A stretch of DNA of 64,000 bases, from assembly GCA_004431415.1 (NCBI GenBank), contig QPMI01000560.1, forward strand, positions 372,001 through 436,000, written 5' to 3'. Source of the DNA: Cyanophora paradoxa. Its lineage: Eukaryota; Glaucocystophyceae; Cyanophorales; Cyanophoraceae. The position numbers and the translations under genes are program-made. Shown piece by piece: positions 57,426-64,000 of the stretch. Each line of letters begins with the position of its first letter. Position 1 is the first letter of the stretch. Under the pieces are notes generated by a model. The model was given only the letters and a program-made list of their open reading frames with translations, was not told the origin of the DNA and ran no database searches.

Positions 57426-57548
57426 TTGATAGTAAAGTAGTTTACTTAGGTCAACCCGCGAGTAGACGTAGAGCAGCTGTACCCGAGGCACGACTGCCCG
57501 CCCTCTTCAGTTGTTGTACCCCGAGTGCGCCGTCGCGCCTCGAGCTCT
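57426..57548 (+). repeat. Split direct repeat A2
   Basis: 123-bp copy of A1. Confidence 0.95.
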
Positions 57549-57573
57549 CCCACCCGACCCTACCCTATGTATA

Positions 57574-57864
57574 CGGCGCCTTGGTCCTGCCTCTCCCCTG
57601 CTTCGCGTACCCTAGGCCAGACTGCCGTACCCAGGACAGGTGTTGCGAACTAGCCCTAGTTCACGTACCCTCTGCCTGCTACGGACTCTAGCCCAGTTTC
57701 ACGCTCAGGATTTTCACAGGCCCGAGGCAGTCCCCTTCTTGGCACCCATTTCGAGTTGTGTATGCATATACTAGATTAGCATATGACCATGCTAGCGACG
57801 CAGAGCTCACAGCACTGCGGGGAGTGTACCCCTCTATTGCTAAGAGTAAACTCGCTAGGGTTGA
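57574..57864 (+). repeat. Split direct repeat B2
   Basis: 291-bp copy of B1 forming the right end of the element. Confidence 0.95.
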
Positions 57865-58600
57865 CTGGCTAGGAGCGGGGCCGGGGGCCCGAATCCGGAG
57901 GGGGGTATCGCGCAGTAAAACTTGAAAAAACAGCGCGCGGGAAGCTTTAAGCTTGAGATCGGCTCGCGCGCAGTACGGCCGCGGTGAGCTGCGCGGTGAG
58001 GCCGCGGTGAGCTCCAGCGCCCCGGGTGAGCGGCCCGGCAGCATGAATGTCGCCGCCGAGGATCAGATATCGATGCGATTCGTCATAGAACTGCGCGAAG
58101 CGCCATCAGATTACGAGCACCCATTCATCATAGAACTGCGTGAATCGCTTCGAATCTCGGCAGCTCGGAGTGCATTCGCAGCGGCGGCTCGGATCGCAAT
58201 CAGCACGCAGCTGCAGCTGCAGCTGCAACATGGTTCGATGGATGATGATGCATGCGCATATGATGACACTTTCTGGGCAAATGTCGCTGGAGGCATCCGC
58301 TACATACTTCTTCGGTGGAGAGATCAAGCTGCGCGCGTCGCGCGGTGGCGCGGCATTCGGTCGTATGGGAGGGCGTGCCCGCGGGTGCGCATGCATCCGC
58401 ATGTATGACGCTGCATACGGTTAACTCCTCTGCAGGGTGTCTGGCTCCTCAAGGACCGCTCGCGTCTCACAATCAAGATCAATATCCCCGCGGCCGCGGC
58501 CGCCTGCAGCTGCGGCCGTCGATCAACCGGGCACGGCCGCCGGCCGTGGCAGCTGCAGGGCAGCCGCGGGCGCCACGACTTCGCAGCACGCGTACGGCGC
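57865..58600. other. Intergenic region with short duplication
   Basis: No gene supported. A 21-22-bp word ATTCRTCATAGAACTGCGYGA is duplicated at about 58079 and 58124. Confidence 0.4.
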
Positions 58601-60490
58601 TTGACGCAAAGAAGATTGATCAAGACATCACCGTTGCTGAAGGACCACATCACCGTTCCGCCTGAGCTCCAGCTCAGATGTAGAAACCCCGTCGAATCGT
58701 ACAGCGCGTGCTTCTGCACGCGAGATATCGTGTGCAACGGGTGCTCTTTACCAGTCATTCTGTTCCACCGGAATAGCATTCCCCCTACGGACGAAGCGGA
58801 TCCCCTCGAGTACGTTGCCGCCATTGAGGTTCGAATTTCACTCCAACTCGAGAATGCGCATGTGCCCTCGCCTCCTCGTGTTCCTTACTGTTGTGCTCGC
58901 GCACATGTACAGGATTACCTGGACAATGCTGTGCAGGCACTTGGCCCGGAGCATGCTTTGAGCGCCGCTTGTGCTATCTACCTTGGGCGTCTTCATTACG
59001 CTATCGAAAGCCGGGTACCGCAGCATGAGGACCGAACAAAGGCTGCTGTGGCCGATGAGGCCCTCCGTCTTTATGAGGTGCCCCGCTCAAGCTTACAGCT
59101 CTGCCTCTGCCTCGCGCCCACTTTGCCCTGCAGCTGGCGCTGGCGCTGTACGCGGGGAGCGCGCGGCTGCGGGCGGCGAGCAATCTGAGGGACCTTGCGT
59201 GCCACGCCAAACGGGCCGCTGACCTTTGCATGTCCCGGGACAATTCCCCCGGCGTCATTCGGGCCCTCGTCGTGCGTCGGGGGCCTGGCGCCTCGCCCTG
59301 GCCATCGCCCCCACGCAGCTCATGTTCTTTGACCCGGCAGTGGATGCTCTCGTTCCTCCAGGAGATCGAGCCGCTGGCGCACGAGGAGATAGTAACGACG
59401 GAGTACACGCTGAGTAGCCTCCTGGTCCTCTTCGGGCATATCGACAGCGCTGAGGCGTACTTCAGGGTGTGCTTTGCCCCGCATGGGCGCAGTCCACGGC
59501 CCACAGCCCATGCCCGTCAGCTCGCGACGTGCACACCGCAGGCTGCTTTCTTGCATGATCGTGAGCAGTCGTGCGAGGCAGGCAAAGAGGCGGTCGTTGC
59601 GCAGCTATGCTGCGCGCGCGAATCCAGCATCGTCGCGATTTTCGCCCGCCTCGTCCAGAACCACCTTGACGCTGGGCGCTCTCAACATGCCCTTGAAGTC
59701 GGACAGGTCCCGTGACACTTCCACCCCCCGATCGCCCACCGGCCGCCGAGAGCTTCGCAGATGCTCGTGGCGAGCGCGGAGCGCGTGTGCTCTGCCTGCG
59801 TCGCGCGTGGCGACCTCGAACGAGCTGCGATGGGCCTCGCGAATCTCTGGCACCGGTTGAACGACCTGACCGCCGCCGAGGCGATCGTGGAGGTGCTACG
59901 CGGCCCCCTTCGCGCCCCTGCCCATGTACATATGCATGTGACTCACGCCGTCCCCCCCCCCCCCCCCCCAACGCCCCCACCCCTACCCTCCCGCACACCC
60001 CGCAGCGGCTCGTGTCGGAGACAGAGCGGCGCCTGGGCCCTGCGCACCTCCGTGTCGGCTCTGCCCTCATGAATCTCGCCCGCTGCCAACTCGCCGCCGA
60101 CAAGCCGCTTGAGCTGGTCGAGATCAATGCCCGCGTGCGGCCCGGCCCGGTCTCTCGCCGCGCCCAACCCGCAATTCAGAATTGCCGCAGCGCGGATGGG
60201 CGATTCTCGAGTCGGCTCTGGGCCCGACTCACCCGGATGTGGGGGAGCATCTCGTCTTCTTGTCCATGCTGTACGCGCGAGCACCGCACCTTGACCCCAG
60301 CATGCGAACGACCACCGGCATGGCGCGCGCCGTCGGCCCTCTCCCTGCCCGCGCTTCTCACGAAGGGTCTACATCCCTCGCAGCTCGTGTACGACTGGGC
60401 GCGAGCAAACAAGCGGCCACCGCCTGGAACATTAATGTCGTCCGAGGACCTGGTCTCCCTTCCGGCCTCGCTCTGCGCCGGCCGTGAAAC
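58601..60490 (+). CDS. TPR-type protein, ends unresolved
   Basis: Exons that join or fit: up to 58828 (with ACFCTRDIVCNGCSLPVI, Cys-rich), 58913-59077 (AVQALGPEHALSAACAIYLG), 59134-about 59268 (LRDLACHAKRAADLCMSRD), 59341-59466 (EEIVTTEYTLSSLLVLFG), a short exon near 59650-59706 (NHLDAGRSQHALEVGQ), about 59761-59892 (DLERAAMGLANLWHRLND), 60006-60121 (RRLGPAHLRVGSALMNLARC) and about 60190-60290 (LGPTHPDVGEHLVFLSML). Repeated LGP.H....A pattern indicates tetratricopeptide repeats of the kinesin-light-chain type. The Cys-rich start could be the tail of a SET-like domain, but that is a guess. It may be continuous with the zinc-finger gene downstream. Confidence 0.55.
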
Positions 60491-60508
60491 ACGCTGACCG
60501 CCTCCCAG

Positions 60509-62629
60509 AAGGAACTTGGCTGTGAAGTCACAGACGAGCCTGACCGGGTTCCGAAGAGTCGCCTTTCGAACAAGCTGGAGCAGCGGAGGCGGGAGCGGGA
60601 GGAGCGGCAGCGGGCGGAGGAGGAGCGGGCGCGGGCGCGGCGGGAGGCCGAGCGCGCCGAGCGCGCCGCCCGCGACGCCGCCGACCGCGTGCGCGCCCCC
60701 CGCCCCCGCCCGCCCCCGCCGCCGGCCGAGCGGCGCGGCAGGAGGCGGCGCGGGGGCACGTGGAGGGCGCGCGGTGGGCCCCCGCCCGCAAGCTCCTCGA
60801 CGCACTTTTGAGGGCCCGCACGCCGCCCGCCACGGCGCCCGCCGCCACTGCGCCTGAGGGGCGGCCGCAGCGGTCGCCGGGAGACTTCGAGGCTCGTCTG
60901 CTCCGCATCCGTGCGCCGCCCGGCCGCTGTCCGCGGGCCCGTCGACCATCGCTGACGCCGCTGGCCCTGCAGGGTGCATGGCGGGGGCGGGCCAGCTGGC
61001 GGAGGCGGGGCGGGAGGCGGAGAAGGCGGAGCGGGAGCTCGCCGGCTCGGGCGTGGAAGCCGACGCCCTCCGCCGGTGCCCTGCCCGCCCTTCGATTCTT
61101 CTACCCGTCCGGGGCGTTGAGGGGCAGCGGCAGGGTACAAGAGCAGCAGCGCCACATCACTGCGGAGCTGCAGCGGCGGGAGGAGGCGAAGCGGAAAGAG
61201 GAAGCTAAACGACGTGAGAAGGAGGCGGAGGAGCGGCGGCGCCTGGACGAGCAGCGGCGCGAGCAGGAGCGGCAGGCGGAGCTGCAGCGGCAGCAGCAGC
61301 TGTGGCGCGAGGAGCAGGAGCGCAAGGAGGCGCGCCGGCGGGAGCAGGAGCGGCGGCAGGAGGAGCGCCGGCGCGAGGAGGCGCGCGCTCGGGAGAAGCA
61401 CCTGCGAGAAGAGGAGGAGCGGCAGCAGCTGGAAGAGGCGCGGCGGCAAGCGGCAGAGGCTGAGCGGCGACCGGAATTCGAAGAGGAGCAGCTGCGCCAG
61501 GAGGAAGAGGCGGCGCCGCAGGTCGCCCGGAGAGGCGCCGCGGCGTGCCGCTTCTTCGCCGCCGGCTTCTGCCGCGACGGCGCGCGCTGCCGGTGCGGGG
61601 CCGGCACCGCCCCTCCCGCTTTCGCTTCTCTCACGCAGGGCGGCAGGTACCGGCACGAGGCGGGGCGCGCGGGGCCCGCGGCGGCGCCCGCCGAGCCCGA
61701 GCCCGAGGATGGAGCTAGAGGGGTCAGTCTTGAGCAGAGCTCGAGAACGCCACCGGCCCCCCGTACAGGCGCCGCCGCCTGCCGGTTTTTCGCCGCCGGC
61801 TTCTGCCGCGACGGCGCCCTCTGCCGGTGAGCCCCTCCCTCGCCTCGCCTCGCCGCCCATGTCTCAGCCCACGCGCCCCGCAGGTTCCAGCACGGAGCCG
61901 CGGCCCCCGCGGCGGCCCCCGCCGAGCCGGCCTCGAGCTCGAGGCGGCCGGCACAGGCTGCCCCGTGCCGCTTCTTCGCGAGGGGCGCCTGCCGCGACGG
62001 CGCCCGCTGCCGGTAAGAGTCGGGCACAGCTCTGCAGCTCGCTTAAAAAGGTTCTCTCATGCCGGGTCCAGGTACTGGCACGAGGCGGGGCCCGCTGCAC
62101 CCGCGGCCCCCGAGGAATCCGAGCTGGAGTGCGCCATCTGCCTCGGGCCCCTGTCGTCCGGCCCGCCCCCCGCCGCCCTCCCCTGCCGCCGTGCGCCCCG
62201 CCAACCTTGCCTTGCCCTCCCGCTGGTCTGACGCCCCCCGCAGACCGCTTCCACCGGCGCTGCATCGAGGAATGGCGGGCGAGCCCGCTCGCTGACGGCT
62301 GCCCCGAGTGCCGCTGCCCCTTCGACGGCCCGCCGGCTGCAGCCGCCGGCTCCTCCTCGGGCGCCGGGCCGTCGACGCCGGCGCGGGCCGAGCGGGGCGC
62401 GCCGGGCCCCGCCTCGCCGCCGCCGCCGCCGCTGCAGCCGGCCTCGCCCGCGACGTCCGAGGAGGGCCCCAGCGCCAGCGCCCCCGCCTCCCCCCTTCCC
62501 ACCTCCCCCGCGCGCGCCCGTCCTCTCTCCGGATCCGCCCCGCCGGTGCCGTCCGGCGCCCCGCTTCGCTTTCCGTTGCGCCCCACGCGGCCCTACAGGC
62601 CCCCGGGCCTCTTCCCTGATCATGATTGA
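60509..62629 (+). CDS. Coiled-coil, triple CCCH zinc finger and RING protein
   Basis: Exons 60509-60688, 60742-60813, 60871-60910, 60973-61075, 61134-61592, 61647-61826, 61884-62012, 62072-62190 and 62244-62629. A long Glu/Arg/Gln-rich coiled coil (61134-61490) precedes three CCCH fingers: CRFFAAGFCRDGARCRYRH, CRFFAAGFCRDGALCRFQH and CRFFARGACRDGARCRYWH. Then a RING follows: CAICLGPL, LPCRHRFHRRCIEEW and CPECRCPF. CCCH plus RING resembles makorin-type ubiquitin ligases that bind RNA, though the order and coiled coil differ. Introns fall at the identical place in each finger, between the third Cys-Arg and the final His. Start codon not found; upstream exons may link to the TPR gene. Confidence 0.85.
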
Positions 62630-62880
62630 TTTATTGCGCTCTTTCTTTCCCTTGACGATCACAAGTTCACAGCACTCACACCTCTACAGCTAGATCTAGG
62701 CTAGTCTAGATATCGATACCTTCGCACCGGATCCCAGGCGCCGGCTAATTGCAATTAATTTGCAAGCTCGTCCGAGCCACGTGCGCATGCACTCAGTCTC
62801 GAAGCTGAAGGCAACCGGCCGCCGGGCCGGGGGCGGGGGGGGGGGGGGGGGTATATCGCCCTCGCTTTCGCCTGAGCAAA
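62630..62880. other. Intergenic region
   Basis: Contains CTAGATC words and a run of about 18 G (62836-62853) just before the next gene. Presumably holds its promoter. Confidence 0.4.
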
Positions 62881-64000
62881 ATGCCGGCGCTCCTGAGGCT
62901 ACTGCGCCGCTTTCTGCCACGTCGGGAGGTGCGCGCGGTGCGCCCTGCGCGTGCGCACCGCCGCTGACCCCGCCGAACAGCGCGTGGGTCCGGCGGATGA
63001 GCGCCCGGCTTCGGAGCCGGACGCGGGTGGTGGGCGCTTAGTCAGGAGACTCTCGTTCATGTTTCGGCGCCATTCGATCGCAGCGGTGCCCGCGCCGCCG
63101 CAGGAACACCCGACGCCGGCACAACCGGAACCACATCTCGCGCATGTGCTCCGGAGCGACGCGCCCGCGGAGTCCTTCCCGTCGCTGTCGCGCGAATCGT
63201 CGCCCGCGGCTCGCGCAATCGCGTGGGGCGATGCGAGGCGGTCGCCCTCTCCTCGCCCCGCGCTTCTCCTCTCAGCGAGCGGCCGGCGGCGCGTGCGCTC
63301 TGAGCAGTGCATGCGCCTTACGCCGTGCCGCGACGACGACGCGTTGGGGCCCGCTGCGCCGGGCGCCGACGCCGACCCGCTGGACATGCCGGAGGACGAC
63401 CTGCGCTGCCCCATCTCCCAGAAGCTCCTCACCGACGCCGTGCTGACCCCCTGCAAGCACCGCTTCGACTCGAAGAGTGCGCCCGCCCGCTTCTGAGTTC
63501 GCCCCGTCGCCCCGCCGGCCCTCCAGCTCACGCGCCATGCGCGCCAGGCCTGAAGCTCTGGCTGCTGCAGCGGAGCAAGTGCCCGCTGTGCATGGCCCCC
63601 CTCGCGGCCGACGCGCTGCGCGAGGACAGAGCGTTCCGCGAGAAGCTCCGTGCGCGCCCCGCCCCTGCCCCGCTCGCCGCGCCCCGCCTGCCTGCCCCGC
63701 CCCGGCGGGCTCACGCGGGGCGGGCAGAGCGGCGGCTGGAGCTGGACGCGGCGCTGGCGGAGGAGGCGGACGGGGACCTGGCGGCGGCGCTGGCCGAGGC
63801 GTACCGGGAGCAGGAGGAGCGCTCCGGGGCCGGCGAGGCCGCCCTCGGCGCCCTCCACTGGCCCCCGGCTACGACATCTTCGCCGCCGCCGCCGCCCCCG
63901 CCGCGGGCCGCCGCTGGCGGGGCGGGGCGCCCCCGGCTGGAGGGGCCCCCCCAGGGCCGCGACGAGCCGGGCGGGCCCTCGGCGGACCGCCGCGCGCGCG
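62881..64000 (+). CDS. U-box/RING-type protein, 3' end outside window
   Basis: Exons 62881-62928, 62981-63476, 63548-63649 and 63728 onward. The start MPALLRLLRRFLPRRE is followed by LVRRLSFMFRRHSIAAVP, a Ser/Pro-rich linker and a domain DLRCPISQKLLTDAVLTPC, HRFDSKSLKLWLL and SKCPLCMAPL. The sequence CPI....C.H.FD resembles a U-box, while extra Cys (CPLC) could bind zinc as in RING. The next exon is Glu/Ala-rich helical. A ubiquitin-ligase role is inferred from the domain. Confidence 0.7.

Larger units (their letters stand above)
51733..57864 (+). mobile_element. Tyrosine-recombinase retrotransposon (PAT/Ngaro/kangaroo type)
   Basis: An element of about 6.1 kb bounded by split direct repeats: A1 51733-51856, B1 57136-57425, A2 57426-57548 and B2 57574-57864. 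Inside are a gag-like frame with a Cys/His cluster, reverse transcriptase with YVDD, RNase H and a tyrosine recombinase with the R, HxxR and Y residues. The A1-B1-A2-B2 order is the known hallmark of PAT and Ngaro elements, in contrast to the inverted termini of DIRS-1. No target-site duplication is visible, as expected for this class. Several single-base frame breaks, mostly in C runs, interrupt the genes. Confidence 0.93.

Noticed and set aside
1-64000. CRISPR arrays, operons, Shine-Dalgarno sites
   Set aside because: Spliceosomal introns throughout, no regularly spaced repeats with unique spacers; the DNA is eukaryotic nuclear.

Overview
The window is nuclear DNA of a GC-rich, gene-dense unicellular eukaryote. 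Almost every gene is split by very short introns (mostly 46-150 bp), genes alternate strand, and divergent pairs are often only about 100 bp apart. I rebuilt the main models by hand-splicing to known protein families. The gene set (plastid-style shikimate and fatty-acid enzymes with N-terminal extensions, plus epsilon-tubulin, which marks centriole or basal-body builders) suggests a flagellated microalga such as a haptophyte or pelagophyte; the sequence does not settle which.

Layout. 1-7.7 kb: a lower-GC block with a large unrecognised nuclear-type protein (+) and an intron-rich integrase gene of the Ginger/gypsy (KRBA2-like) type (-). 9.3-16 kb: F-box/LRR gene, organellar elongation factor 4 (LepA/GUF1), second F-box gene. 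16.6-24 kb: Ser/Pro-rich protein with repeated RRRRGS exon ends, and a UIM-containing protein. 24.3-31.8 kb: a TVP38/TMEM64-type membrane protein, 3-dehydroquinate synthase, epsilon-tubulin, malonyl-CoA:ACP transacylase. 33-41 kb: less certain small genes, a minisatellite and low-complexity proteins. 42-51.5 kb: ORMDL, an Acl4-like TPR chaperone, a glyoxalase-fold protein, the RNA lariat debranching enzyme DBR1, a Gly/Met-repeat protein with a Cys-rich tail, and a TPR protein. 51.7-57.9 kb: a tyrosine-recombinase retrotransposon with the split direct repeats A1-B1-A2-B2. 58.6-64 kb: a TPR protein, a triple-CCCH plus RING protein, and a U-box/RING gene cut by the window edge.

The most unusual signal is splicing. 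About one third of the introns I could place (roughly 32 of about 90 by hand count) begin with GC instead of GT. In the GC-rich part the donor consensus looks like G-Y-S-C-G-C-C rather than GTRAGT. In the low-GC block introns instead carry repeated CAACGCA and TGCGTTG words able to form hairpins. DBR1, the enzyme that opens intron lariats, lies in the same window, itself with ten introns.

Caveat: several good genes and the retroelement contain single-base frame breaks, mostly in C or G runs. Some may be assembly errors, so broken frames should not be read as pseudogenes without resequencing. Organism assignment and proteins without recognisable domains remain uncertain.
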